Source: Toxonevra muliebris (lineage: Eukaryota > Arthropoda > Insecta > Diptera > Pallopteridae). From it: 64,000 bases of DNA. The stretch's first letter is position 1, and every line of letters starts with the position of its first letter. This document shows positions 23,110-35,053 of this stretch, piece by piece. A program made the translations under genes and the position numbers. The notes below the pieces were generated by a model that worked only from the letters and a program-made list of their open reading frames with translations, was not told the origin of the DNA and did not search any database. The DNA is taken from NCBI GenBank assembly GCA_963691655.1, contig OY829329.1:65280852-65344851 (forward strand). Direction: 5' to 3'.

Positions 23110-24530
23110 GGTTAGGTTAGGTAGTACGGGCTGGCCGAAGCCACGCATAAACCTTTAGGTCCTTAGCGATACCAGATAAGAGTCCTATAGGAATTATTTA
23201 GCGTGTATATATCCAGCAAGTGTACACGTCATTTAAGATGCGAGTGTGGTTAGTAAACTTTAGAAGACAGTTCACCCCCAGTTAGCGACCTCGTTCAGAT
23301 CCTCAAACTGTGGACCTCCTAAACACGTTAATCGAGTCCTAACGAGCACGGGGCAGAAACAAAAAAAAAGGCTCTAGAGTTCCTTCGAATCCTACTCCAT
23401 ACATTTCCTGCACCTTTCATTATCGGTTAGTTTTAGTTTAAACGAGTGCGTTGCCACCAAACAATGGCCAGTTAGAATGCCAATTACTGTTCTGCAGTCC
23501 TTACGATTGAACGATATAACAGATTTTGGGTACCTCTCGCTGTAGGGGTCACACATGACTTTAACGATTTTGCAAAAGTCATGTATGACTTAGGTGGGTA
23601 TATTTCTCCACCTAACTTTCTCGTGCTTCCAGGTTAGCTCCCTAAAAAGGCATGAATACTTCGCTGATTTGATCCTCCGGCAACTTAGTCCTTTTCTTTC
23701 GCGATTTTGTCGACAATCTCATTTCCATCTATACCTTTGTGACTATGTACCCAGTAGATATACAGCCTACGCTTAGTAAACAGTTTCCCCTTTGCTGCCC
23801 TGCACTGAAGAACATTATTGCATGATGTCCAGTGTGATGTCAACGCTTTTATACCGCCTCAACCATTTTTGACCCATCCGTGAAGATATTGAAAGATTTG
23901 CGTTCGAGTTCCATGCCCTTACGCCATCCTTCCTGTTCAATGACAGCTTTATCCTCTTTCCAGAGCTAAGTTTCGGGATCACATAATCTGAATCTGATAT
24001 GTTCCAACTAACTGAGCTATGCCCAAAGGATCTAAAGCATAGTTATCCAGAAGCCCATAGTCTCTCTGCTGATTTTGCTGCCCGATTTTCTGCGAAGAGA
24101 TCAATTTGAGGCAGGTAGAGAATAGTTTCAAGAGCTGCGGTCGGAGTTGTTCTCATAGCTCCCGTGATACATAGCGCAGACAACTGCTGAACCTTTGCCA
24201 AAGGCTTGAGATACGTGTTCTTTTTAGTTAAGGTCCATCATACCAAAACACCGTATAGCAGTATAGGGCTAACTATGGCCGTGTAGCACCAATGCACAAG
24301 AGGGGGTGACAGACCCCATGCGCTTCCAAGCTTCTTTTGCATGCATACAGAACATTGGTTGCCTTCTTCACCATCTCTACAACATGAAGCTTTCACAGCA
24401 ATTTGCTGTCCATAACTTCTTGTACCCCTAGATATTTGGTATGTGTTTTTAGAGTCAGTTTGGTGTTGTTTAAACTCGGTGGCATCCATGCAGGGATATT
24501 GTACTTTCTTGTACTTTCTGGTCGCTCAGT
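23110..24530 (-). pseudogene. RNase-H-bearing LINE remnant with ACCTAACC tail
   Basis: Reading on the minus strand: thumb region KKLGSAWGLSPPLVHWCYTA then IVSPILLYGVL (about 24240-24360), a connecting part, an RNase H opening ERKSFNIFTDGSKMVEA near 23.88 kb, and a C-terminal part near 23.25-23.4 kb whose sequence recurs at 32.72-32.85 kb. The 3' end is TACCTAACCTAACC at 23110-23123. Stops are frequent and the 5' part (endonuclease, RT palm) is missing. The order RT then RNase H places it in the I/R1/LOA-like groups; the exact family is uncertain. Confidence 0.75.
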
Positions 24531-25463
24531 TGTAAATTAGATAGCCAATAACTGGCGCTTGTTTCCCTGGATTTTTATTTTGATTTTAATAATTCACAAA
24601 TTAAAAATATCTTAAAAATCTTATAATATTTTAGTACGCTAGGCATACAATTGGAAATCTTCCCATTTATAAAAATAAGTAGTAGTCGAAGAGCAATTTA
24701 AATAATATTACTCGATTATTAAATTATGATTTCAAAGTGAAAACTTGAACCAGAAATGTACACATTTTTATATTGAATAAATATTTATGTGTTTTCACAT
24801 TGTACATACTCACTTCACTTCATATCTTTGTTAATGAAATTTAATTTGTTGAATTAACAAAAGACATTTTATTACCTTATAGCGGCAATAATAAAAGAAG
24901 AAACCATCAAATGTAATACGCTCTCCGTCGTCATTCAAACAAGCAATAAAGCTAAAAACTGTGAAAAAAGTGAATGAGTGATAAAGTGAGCCCATTGATA
25001 GACGACGGTAATTGTTTGTACTTGAAGTACCAAACCAAGCCAAGTTGCTGAACAACTACACGACCGATTGTGCTGATCATTACACTCTCATATATATAAA
25101 TAATTACTCTTTATTTTTTTTTTATCGAGACATTAGTACGTGGTACCCCAGAAATTTCTTTTATTATTTTATTACAGATAAATAACACCGATCAGCATGT
25201 TGAGACTTTTTTTTTGGGTTCACAGTAACTTGAACTCTTTAATATCACATGGAATTTAATTAATTATAATTAATTTTATTATATGTAGCTAAGTAGCTAA
25301 AAGTGATTAAAATTATTCAAAAATGATTTATTTGTGAAAGCAAATATCTAAAAAGGCTAGGAAATTGATTAACAAAATTTTCAAAAATTATTAGCATTAC
25401 ATTTTATGCATTAATATTAATAAATGGTTGATTGTTAATCGGGGACATTTGAGTACTTAGCGC
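24531..25463. other. Noncoding stretch
   Basis: AT-rich, no recognisable gene or repeat. Confidence 0.4.
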
Positions 25464-25774
25464 CTGGTTATATTAGTGCTCGGTGTTCGACGAATACAAA
25501 ACATTTTCTCCCGTGCTCGGTCGAGGTGGTTACATTCAGCTCGTTGCTGAGTTGTTTTTTGCCAAAATATACTCGTTTGTTTAATACTATTTTATATGTA
25601 ATAATAATGTGTTGTAAAATAACTCATTGCCACCCTGAATACTCTGCGTGATCGGTGTACGATACACCGAGCATATCGTGTTCGGTGTGAGAGTGAGTAC
25701 AGACTCTCTCTTTGTGTTCGGTGCAACAACAATTTCATGGTGTTCGCCTAGTATACTCGCAATATAACCACAGC
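25464..25774. mobile_element. Small palindromic MITE-like element
   Basis: The ends carry GGTTATATT and its inverse AATATAACC. The interior is rich in GTTCGGTG/CTCGGTG motifs and includes the hairpin CGGTGTACGATACACCG. No open frame. Boundaries are approximate and no target duplication is certain. Confidence 0.5.
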
Positions 25775-25878
25775 CTTAGTCAGGCCATAAATTCTATTAC
25801 AAAATTTGATCGCTTGGTATATTTAAAATTTGAAAGGAGAAGCAACTGTAGTTTTTTTTTTAGCATGTGTGCTTCATA

Positions 25879-26586
25879 GGCTGATGCTACACGGTCAATG
25901 TTTTGCTGTCAATGTTTTCTGTTTTTACTCTCTTTTCATCGTTTTGTTTGATGCCCTGTTACACTATCAGTTTTTTCCTGAATGTTTTTTTTTTTAATAC
26001 TTCTATCTGCAACTATGTTTTTCCAACTAAAAAGTATTTTATTGTTTTTTGGAGTGAATGAAAATTCAACAATTGGAATGGAATTGGATGGAAAATAATT
26101 ATAATGACAATATGAGATAATATTGGTGGAAATAGAAACAAATTATACAAAAAATATTGCATTTATATATGAAAAACGCAGAAAAATAATCTTTACAATT
26201 TCCGAACTATTAAAATAAGCTCCACCACTTTGTTACTTGACCATTGAATTACCATGTTTTTATAAAAATTATTAAGTAATTTTTTAAACAGCACTCATTT
26301 TCACAAACAAACAAAAGCCAAACAACGCAAAGGGTGGCAAAGAAAAAAAATGTATTTATAAGTTAGTAGAAAGTCTAGTATTTTTCATAAAATATTAGTA
26401 TTTTCCCAGAAAATGCAACAGTTCATCTTCAGCAACCCCATTTTATTTGAAGTGATGCAGGTTTTTTCGACAGTAAAAAAATTTGAAGTGAAATGTGTTT
26501 ATCCTCTCTTTTGCTCAGTGTTCATTTTTTAAAGCAACAACAATTGCATTGTTTGGCAGCAAAACATTGATCGTGTAACATTGCCC
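25879..26586. mobile_element. MITE-like element with TACACG..CAATGTTTTGCTG termini
   Basis: The left end reads GATGCTACACGGTCAATGTT then TTGCTG; the inverted right end reads AATGTTACACGATCAATGTT then TTGCTG, matching over about 26 bp with few differences. The 708-bp interior is noncoding. A possible ATAG duplication flanks it, but this is weak. Confidence 0.65.
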
Positions 26587-27298
26587 ATAGAGTATCAAAA
26601 ACAAATCAGTTTGATTTCAGCTTTTGTTTGATTTTAATGGAGTGGGGTGTCAAAGAGAGTATTTGCCTTATAAAAGTGCGGCAAAAGTGCCGGTCCAATT
26701 TCCACATTACCGAAAATCCATTGAATATCAAGAATGTTTGTTTATCACACTATTGAGCGTTTCTCTGAATCGTCCGAAGTAGAAGGCAGGCCAAGAAGTG
26801 ATCGTCCGCGCATTATCCGGACAAGTGCAGTTGTAAAAGCTGTACGAGACCGAATTCGCAGAAATCGTTTTCGAAAATAGAAAATAATGTCCAGAGAGCG
26901 GGATATTTCCTTGGGATCCAGGTCCAGACTTATTCGAGATGATCTGAATCAAAAAGCTTTCCGTCGGTCAACTGGATATTTGTTAACACAACGAATGAAA
27001 AAAAAATTATGCACGCGGAAAATGGTCATGAAAATATTCTTTTCACAGACATAAAAAATCTTTCCTATAGAGGAAGTTTTCAACAAACTAAATGATAAAA
27101 TCTTTGTTAGGACATCAAAAGAACCAAAAAGTGTTGTTCCAAGAGTTCAGCGGGGTCATCACCCTGCATCAGTAATGGTTTAGTGGAGAGTCTCTCACAA
27201 AGGTGTCACATCTCTTCATTTTTGCGGAAAATGGGGTTGAAACTGGAGCTAAAATGTACCAGCAAGATGTTTTAGAGAGTGGACTACACCCTCTAGGG

Positions 27299-28685
27299 CT
27301 GAGATTCTCAACTGTGCTCATCTTTCGAATTCTCGGCAAACCCGCGCCTCCTACTGTGATTTTTTTTTTTATTTATTTATTTAAGTCTATGGACAGTCTG
27401 GGTTTTCCGTAGTTTGGATGAGGCTCTGGTTAGTTTGCGTCAAAGATAAACTAGGCTAGTAAATTTATTTAGTAGTTGAATTGTTCCTCGTGAGGAAAAC
27501 TAGGATGGTGAAGTTTTAGTTGGAAATTTGTTAGCTTAAACTAACCAAATAATTAATAAATAGAGTCAATCATGCATTATCTTAAGTGATTCCTAATGTT
27601 AAAGTTTTTGATAGTAAAAGGTAGTCGAGAAATTAACCAAAGGCAAAAAAAAAACACTTAAAATTTATTTGAACTACAGTTCTTTGAAAATGGTATTTTA
27701 CATACGATTTTTTTTTTTAATAATAGTTTTTAACGATTTGTCGTATTTTGCGGTTTAAAGCGATTATCGATGCGAATTCGGACCATTTTTGATGCGTATC
27801 TGCAGAGAATTTAGAAAACGCAAAGGGGCACACAATGTTGCGATTTATTCGCATTGAAATCGCAGCAGCTGATTTTCATTTCTTTCTGCCATATACAAGA
27901 GATTTTTAGTTGAGATGTTTACCAGTTCAATTAACTTTTAAGTTAAATATAAATATTAGAATAAAAGTATTAATATACAAAATAATGTCAAACATTTCTG
28001 TTACTTTTTGTTCACTTTTTTTCATTTCACTTCCTCTTCTTCTTTATTTTGTTACTTGTCGGTATGAAAACGCAGCATTTTTCGTTTTCGGGATGACAAA
28101 AGAGGAGAACTGTGAATGTTCGAAAAAAACGATGCGTCAAAATCGCAGATTTGTGTGCACGCTCATATGAAATAATGCGTTGCATTGTTGTAATTTCTTA
28201 CGTTGCGAATTCGCACCAATAAAATCGTAACTGTGTGTGTGCGTACCTTAAGTCAGAAATGGAAAATGTGAAACTAAAAGGTGCATATTGTAGGATTTAA
28301 CATATAAAATGAAAGAAAAAAGAAATTATTTTGTTAAGTACAAAATATTATGGTTTTTTAGGAGACTATGAAAATTAAATCTAGAGGTTAATTTTCAAAG
28401 TCATGACTTAAGTTCATGTCAATTTCGTTATTTGAAGTTATATATAAACAGGTTAATGAACAAATGTAGTCATCACAACAACAATGTATATAGCGGATTG
28501 TGGCGGATTCCGAAACGGCCGTCTGATTTGCCCGTCTCTATATACATTGTTGTTGTGATAAAATATTATGATTTTGGTGCATTACAGAGTATTCAAATAT
28601 TTGTTTATTGAAATATCTCCGCGCCTCCCTTCAAATCCGTCTACGCCTCCCCAGGGGGACGCGCCCTACCACTTGAGAACCACTG
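27299..28685. mobile_element. Non-autonomous hAT-like element nested in the mariner relic
   Basis: An exact 8-bp duplication, CTCTAGGG, flanks it (27291-27298, 28686-28693), and removing it rejoins the mariner sequence. The ends are CTGAGATTCTCAACTG and, inverted, CAGTGGTTCTCAAGTG. GCGCCTCC motifs lie just inside both ends. There is no transposase frame. It contains a 207-bp foldback-family insertion at 28353-28559, giving three levels of nesting. Confidence 0.85.
28353..28559 (+). mobile_element. Foldback-family insertion, right arm truncated
   Basis: The direct repeat AAAATATTATG flanks it (28342-28352 and 28560-28570). It starts GTTTTTTAGGAGACTATG, holds the arm through GAACAAATGTAGTCATCACA, the core with GGCGGATTCCGAAACGGCCG, and stops in the beginning of the second arm at GTTGTTGTGAT. 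Confidence 0.75.
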
Positions 28686-29209
28686 CTCTAGGGGTTTAAC
28701 AAATACTCCAAATACCCTATTCAATCGAGAAAGATGGGTACTCCAGCAGGATTCTATTCCTGTACACAAAAGTAGCTAAGGTGCAATGTTCTAACATTTA
28801 TTGAAGCTGAAGATTGGCGCTCGGGAAGCCCAGATCTGTATCCATTGGATTATTGTTTGTGGTCAAAATAAAAGGGCATGGCCTGCAAAACACCTCATCG
28901 AAATTTGGAAAGCCTCCAGAAAGCATTGACCCAAGCAGCGCCAGGGATATCGATAGAAATTGTGCGTGCTGTTATAGCCAAATGGCCGGACCGTTTAAAG
29001 GCCTGTACAAAAGTAAAAAGTGAACTTTTTTTTTCGTATTTACAATTATATTATAAACAAATTAAAAATTATTTCAGTACAAAAAGATTTTACATTTAGC
29101 TTTGATAGCGTTTTAAACTTGTAACAGAACTTATGGCAGGACTAAGTACATTTCAAACCAAAAAACATCAAGTTTCTAGCAAAATTAACCGGGGATTACA
29201 GTTTCAATT

Positions 29210-29325
29210 CTTAGTGCCGTTTTTTCAATGTCCGATTAAGCACTAATCCGAACTTTAATCGACGATTAGTAGTAGTGGTAAGTTCTGATTAGTGCTTACC
29301 CAAGCATTGAGAAAACGGCTCTTAA
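29210..29325. mobile_element. Tiny palindromic MITE
   Basis: CTTAGTGCCGTTTTTTCAAT (left) and the inverse of ATTGAGAAAACGGCTCTTAA (right), with inner AAGCACTAATC/GATTAGTGCTT arms, form a near-complete hairpin of about 116 bp. Confidence 0.7.
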
Positions 29326-29605
29326 TCATTGTAATTTGATTGAAGTTTTTAATATTTTTTCACAATTGTTAATTTCAAGAACAAATGATTGTCATTTATT
29401 TATACCTATTTACATAAAAAAAAATTCGTAATCTATGTATACTTAAAAAAAAAAAGAAGAAAATTATTCATTTAGTAATGATAGTATTGTCGACTCCTTG
29501 CCATTAATTTAGAAAAAAATTAGTTTAAATCTGCACACTTCAAATAAATAGCAATTAGCGCTTTACATTTTTGTTAAACCTAGAATGATTGAAAATACAC
29601 TTAAT

Positions 29606-31560
29606 TATTATTATTATTAAAATATTAACTTAAATTTAAAATTAAAGCTAATATATATATACAGCTATGGCAACTGGGGCCTTAAGCTTAACTAAGTATC
29701 CATTAGATAAATTTAAATTGATAAATTATTGTATTTTTTTTTTTTTTTTATGTTAAATTTGGGGATATAGGTCTGCCATTTTTAAGAACTTGCTTATTTT
29801 CTCTATGTTGTTGTTGTTCGGGAATTGGAGTAATGAAAGAGGGTCTGTGTTTTGGAAAACTTGAGCTCTAGCATTTTGGAATCTTGAGCAATTGGAGAGG
29901 AAATGGATGATGTTGATGGGGGATAGAGAGGGTACAAAATGGGCAGGTGGATGCTGCGTTGTTGCTCATTAGGTGTTGATGGGTTATGCGGGTATGTCCC
30001 AGCCGTGGCCGTTCGTATTTTATGACGTCAAGTCGTGTCAGCCTGTGGTTTCGCGTAGCTAAAAACTGGTTTAGAGCTATTCTATTGGAATTGATTTGAC
30101 GGTACCAATCTGATGTGAGTTGCCATGTTGCTAGGTGTCTGGTTTGAAACGTTGATTTAATATATTGAGTCATGTCTTTTGTATTCCGGTTAGATGTCGT
30201 TATTAGAGGGGCTTTACTAGCGTATTTTGCGGAACTGTCGGCAAAATTATTTCCCTCAATTCCCTCATGATCTGGAATCCAAACTAATTTAATATTTGGA
30301 TAGTAGCTGGTAAGTGCACTTCTTATGAGTGATGGGTAGTAGCTATTATTATTATCGATATTGGATATAGCGTCCAGTGCCGATAAAGAGTCTGAGCATA
30401 TAGCGACCTTCTTGTTTATACTTTTAGCGTATTTAATTCCCTCATGAATGGCGATGATTTCTGAAGAGAATGTTGAACTGTAGTGTGGTAGAAGAGAGAT
30501 CTTCAATATTTGGTTAGAGGATGTTACGCTGAAGCTGGTGTTTTCGTTTTATGTTGCTAAACACAAAGCAAAATACTTCCGGAGGAGTGTCGCATTTTGT
30601 AAATCGACGTAGGGTTGTATCGATTGTGCTGTGTTTGAACGACCATGAGGGATACAAGTAATCGGTGTGATTGAGGGTAAACGGTATTCCTAAGTGCGTA
30701 GCAGCTGACATAGTTCTTGTAATTGCAGGTAGTATTTTTTGGTCGTTGAACTGATTTTTGTGATTACTTATTATTTTGTGAAGAGTAGAATCGTGGCTGT
30801 TTAGTAGGAGTTTGAAGAGTTTTATAGTTGTAAGGTCTCTTTGTGTTTCTAAATCTTGTATATTGGTTTCGAAGAGCATATTTCGTGTGGGCGTGGATTC
30901 AAAAGCACCAAGGGCAGCTCTGATTGCAGAGTTTAGAATAGTTTTAAGTTTTTTTTTATGGTAGTTTTAGGAGAGTATCCGAACAAAAATATTCCGTATG
31001 TAATCTTAGTTACTATTAGAGCCTTAATTACGGAGATAATGGTGTGGGTGTTGCAGTTAAATCTTGGACTCGACAAATATTTTATTATATTTAGTTGCTT
31101 GTTTAGTGATGCACACAGGGAATTTATATGCTGGTTCCATCGATATCGGTTGTTAAAAATTATACCAAGGATCCTTATATTATCAACTTGTTCAAATTGC
31201 ATATTGTTGGTACTGATGTTGTAAGAGCAGCTGTGTTTGCGGCAGAAATGTATCTGCTTACATTTTGTAGTTGAGAGACTTGCGCCTGAATATTCACACC
31301 AGGTTTTGATTTCCTGGAACAGTTTGTCGAGGTTTAGTTTGAAGTTTTTGTTTTATGATTCATTTTGATGATCAGATGAAAATCATCAGCATATGCACAA
31401 AAGTATAGAATTATTATTTCGCATAGTTTATTGTATGCTATAAGGAACAGGATTACTGACAATGGAGACCCCTGAGGGATTCCGTTTTCGAGTGGGAAAG
31501 GAGCTGAAAGGCTTTTGCTAACTCTGACAATTATTTTTCTTTTAGTCATAATGTTAAAAT
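29606..31560 (-). pseudogene. I-clade-like non-LTR retrotransposon, 5'-truncated
   Basis: On the minus strand: RT palm NGIPQGSPLSVILFLIAYNK and CAYADDFHLI (31.33-31.5 kb); connection NIRILGIIFNNRYRWNQHIN (31.0-31.2 kb); then an RNase H with FSSEIIAIHEGIKYA, ICSDSLSALDAI, VWIPDHEGIEGNNFADSSAK (about 30.2-30.5 kb) and a C-terminal part with RPRLGHTRITH and CPFC. A (TAA)5-like tail at about 29606-29622 ends the 3'UTR, as in the Drosophila I factor family. Frames are broken at several points and everything upstream of the RT palm is missing. Confidence 0.82.
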
Positions 31561-31574
31561 ATAAGTTAAAGACT

Positions 31575-31979
31575 GGAACAGAATGTGAAGCGTGAAGTAC
31601 GCAGCTGAAGCATAGAATGTAGCGTAGCAAACAATGAAGTGCGACAAAGAAAAATGTGAACAGAATGTGCACCTCTGAAGCTTATGTTTATTGCAATTGA
31701 AAATACACACAATCATATTTTTCTCTACATTTTTGCAATCAAAGTGCTTTAAATTGTAAATCAATTAAATTCTTTTATAAGTTCTATAAATAATTCAGTG
31801 CATTCTTCCACTTTTTTATTTTGACAATCAGTTGAAAGTTGAAAGGTCTTATGTTGCGCTTCATCTTTAGCTTCAGCGGCAGCGATAACTTCATATTGTG
31901 TTTGATTACAATGAAAATGTATACATTTTACTTTTGACAGATTGTTACTTCATGCTTCAGCTTCACATTCTGTTGTTCC
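31575..31979. mobile_element. Inverted-repeat element rich in TGAAGC motifs
   Basis: The left end is GGAACAGAATGTGAAGCGTG and the inverted right end GGAACAACAGAATGTGAAGC then TGAAGCATGAAG. TGAAGC/GCTTCA hexamers recur in both arms. It abuts the truncated 5' end of the I-like LINE. Noncoding. Confidence 0.6.
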
Positions 31980-32199
31980 TCACTTAATAGTCTTTTGCTC
32001 AGGATAATGAGTTTTTCCAAGAAGCAGTAAACCATACATTTCTAAGAAGAAAGGTAGACAAGAATATAGTGTAGTGTTTTAGGTTTGCTAAAGAGACTAA
32101 ATAAATAGCGTTCTGTCCACGGGCGTACGTAGAGATTTGATCAGAGGAAAAATTGTTTAAAATTTCTTCTAAATTTGGAATGTTCATTGTCTGTTTAAT

Positions 32200-32282
32200 T
32201 ATTAAAATATATAAGTAGAACAAGCAGATCAGACGATCGTTTCGGAACCTGCTATGGTTCCTCATCAGTGATCTTTGTAGTA
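32200..32282 (+). repeat. Foldback-family core fragment
   Basis: AGATCAGACGATCGTTTCGG and CCTCATCAGTGATCTT match the core of the family units at 60.7 kb (reverse complement of GATCACTGATGAGG...CCGAAACGGCCGTCTGAT) with several substitutions. The arms are not recognisable. Confidence 0.6.
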
Positions 32283-32719
32283 GCTCCGTTATTTCAACAA
32301 TTCACATTAATTATTTATTTATTCTGAAAAATTATGATAGGAAGTACTTAAATATTATGTATTATGAATTTTTGGTGCTAGTTAAAAATATAAAATAATA
32401 AATTATCACATTTTTATTAGCCTTATATTTTTTTTCCATTTTCATTATATATTATTTCCAGGAGGGCGAATGCCCCTGTCTGCATTCCTCCCGACGAACG
32501 CTCATGGTTGCGTCATTTGCAATTTCTATTTTCAAATTTCTTTTTCACAACTCATTTTTTTGTATCTTGTTGCATTTTTGTTGTATACTGAAGGTCATTT
32601 ATTTATAATTATACTATAAGGAGTGAGATTGAAAAAATCTTAACACACGTTTTACCTAATAATTTTTGTTGGGGTAAAATTGAAAAATTTCTTTGATCTA
32701 GTTATCTTTGAAAAGCATC

Positions 32720-32852
32720 TAGAGCATCTTCTTTGCTCCTGTCCTGCGCTCATTAGAACTCGATTAACGTACTTAGGAACTCCACAGTTTGAGGGTCTGA
32801 ACGAGGTCGCCAAACTGGGGGTGAACTGTCTTTTAAAGTTTATTTTTAATGG
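32720..32852 (+). pseudogene. LINE C-terminal fragment inside the Tc1-type element
   Basis: It reads EHLLCSCPALIRTRLTYLG then TPQFEGLNEVAKLGVNCLL, the Cys/His-type tail that follows RNase H in this LINE group. The DNA is the reverse complement of 23.25-23.39 kb with scattered substitutions. Confidence 0.72.
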
Positions 32853-32886
32853 CAAACAGGTTGATTTATTTTAAGTTTGATCAAAA

Positions 32887-33904
32887 TGAGTGAAGAAAAT
32901 GAAGTACGTCTTAAAATTATTAAAAGTTTTCAAAAAATCCAAATTGGTCCTACAAAAAATTGGCCAAAGAATTGAAGGTCTGCCGTCAAACTGTTTCCAA
33001 TGTTATTAAACAGTTTCAGGAGAATTCGACCATCGATAGGAAACCTGGTTCGGGAAGAAAACAAGGATCACATGATATTGGGAAAGCCAAGAAAATAGAA
33101 AGCATATTGAAAAGATCTCCAAACACATCTGGTAGAAAAGCTGCCCGGTTAGCCCAGTGCTCTGGCTATTTGGTGTGAAAAGTTAAAGCCAATGCAGGTT
33201 TGAAAACATACAAAGTCCCAACAGAAGTTCCAGACAGGAATACTGCAAAAAATTTAGACGCCAAAATTAGGGCTCTGAAATTAAAATCGAATTTCATACA
33301 AAAATATTAATGTTGTATAATGGACGACAAAACGTGTGTACTGGCAGATTTTACGCAGCTTCCGGGTCAAAATTTTTTATGTTGCTGATGCTCGAGGAAA
33401 TGTCGAAGAACAATTTAGAATCCAAAAGCAAACAAAATTTTCTAAAAAATTCCTGGTATGGCAAGCTATATGCAGTTGCGGCAACGGCAAAAGAAGCAAG
33501 TCATTTGTTACAGTGGGCTCTATAAATACCGAAATATACATCAAAGAATGTTTGAAAAAAAAGACTTCTTCCTTTTCATAAGAGAGCACAATGTGTCCAC
33601 ATATTTTTGGGCCGATTTGGCATCATGTCACTACGGCAAGAAAGCTCTGGTGTGTTACCAAAGAAATAACATAGTTTTTGTACCAAGAGAAACCAATCCT
33701 TCAAATTGTAAGGAGCTAAGACCAGTGAAGAGATATTGGGCTCTTGTGAAAATAAACTAAAAGAGCACAAAAAAGGTGTCCCAAAATGTCGAAGATTATA
33801 AAAGGAGATGGGCAAACTGTTCCAAAAAGGTGTCTGAAACAACAATCAAATCTCTAATGGAAGGCTTACCAGAAAAGGTCTACGAGTTCATAAATAGTGG
33901 TTAG
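32887..33904 (+). pseudogene. Tc1/mariner transposase, inactivated
   Basis: From the ATG at 32887 (MSEENEVRLKII) a frameshift near 32940 leads into the helix-turn-helix part AKELKVCRQTVSNVIKQFQE and a GRK motif, then KTYKVPTEVPDRN, MDDKTCVLADF (first catalytic D), KFLVWQAICSCG after another shift, FWADLASCHYGKKAL (second D) and NCKELRPVKRYW. The last block normally ends in an acidic catalytic residue after RPV; here it is K. The D-to-third-position spacing is 37 residues. Several frameshifts and stops confirm loss of function. Confidence 0.82.
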
Positions 33905-34041
33905 AACTAGAAAAGTTATATTTTTCTGTAATTTGTAAAATATTATCAATTAAATAAAAAAAAAAATCAAAACTCTAAGATCAACCGTTTAAAAATTATT
34001 GAATTTTATATATGTTAAGATTTTTTCGATCTCACTCGTTA

Positions 34042-35053
34042 TTTCATGTTAATGTTCATGCCTTACCATCAATATGTCTAGTCGAGACACCTTACGTTAA
34101 TGTCATACCAAAATAAATCCAGCATCTTGTCAATACACTACTGCTGCTATTAACCCTGACATAAATTTGAAGTTTCTTTCGATTTTGAAGTTTGTGTGTT
34201 TCAAAAATGGTCCAAGTTAAACTTTGTAGAAGCAAAATAATTTATTTCATGAAAAATATATATGTAGATAAAAGTGAAATATATTAAAGAATTTGAAAGG
34301 AACCCCGTAAGAGGCAATGGGAAACAAATTTAACGCATATTTGTTATTTACTGTTCAAAGCATTTTGTAAAATGAAATGCCTAAATATGATTTGTCCACT
34401 CAGACATCAGCTGCTCTGGCATAAACATGAAATATAATACTTAAGTCCAAACTTTGTTACACTCGTTTACGCATTCTACGTTTTTACACAATTGTCATGA
34501 CGGGCACAACGCGTAAAAAAGTTGAAAATTTTCAACTTTGAATGCGGAGAAGGCGTAGGATCGCGTGTTAGGAGTTTGGTCTCTACAGTGTTCGGCCAAA
34601 AACCATTCGCGTGAATTAGGTTCTGTTCCGGCCGTAAAATGACCTCGTATTTAGCTGATCAACTCAAATGTGGAAAGTCTAAGAGATTCAAGTTCTAATA
34701 GAAAGAAATTTTTGAATACAAGGAACAAAGTACTATCATTCAGCAAGCAAGTTTTATACTTAGAAATAGGAAGCTTGTCAAACTTTAAATTGCAAAATTT
34801 GAAAACGATTTTTCTATTACGCTTGTTTGTGCATTTATTCTATTTATGCTATCATTCATTCACAAAAAAAGAACAAAAAAGAAAAAAAAAATTGTAATAA
34901 AATAAACAGAAAAAAACTGTAGAAATCTTTGTATACAGAAAATTAAAAATAGTAGATCAATTGCAGCAGGCCGCCTAAGCTGGCAACTAAATTGCTATTA
35001 TTGAATCCCTATCGACGAAATCCAAATTATTTTTTTTTTTATTTATTTAACAG
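34042..35053. other. Noncoding stretch
   Basis: AT-rich. No gene or paired termini recognised. Confidence 0.4.

Larger units (their letters stand above)
26700..29030 (+). pseudogene. Mariner-like transposase relic split by a hAT-like insertion
   Basis: Plus-strand sequence from 26.75 kb reads an N-terminal DNA-binding part (VEGRPRSDRPRI...AVVKAVRDRI). From 27.02 kb come HENILFTDIKN (first catalytic D in the FTDEK block) and VVPRVQRGHHPASVMV. After the insertion at 27299-28685 come RWVLQQDSIPVH (second D), SPDLYPLDYCLW (third D) and NLESLQKALTQAA through WPDRLKACTKVK. Several stops and deletions make it inactive. The motif wording resembles DD37D-type (maT-like) mariners and the intact element at 41.8 kb, though it is a different lineage. 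Confidence 0.82.
32619..34039 (+). mobile_element. Tc1/mariner-type element with LINE fragment inside
   Basis: Ends AGGAGTGAGATTGAAAAAAT and, inverted, ACGAGTGAGATCGAAAAAAT, both continuing CTTAACA, are flanked by TA at 32617-32618 and 34040-34041. The 1421-bp unit contains a broken transposase gene and, between the left end and that gene, a roughly 130-bp LINE piece. Confidence 0.82.

Noticed and set aside
23110..23123. Interstitial telomere repeat (TTAGG)
   Set aside because: The short GGTTAGGTTAGGT is better explained as the 3' tail of a LINE, and flies lack TTAGG telomeres.
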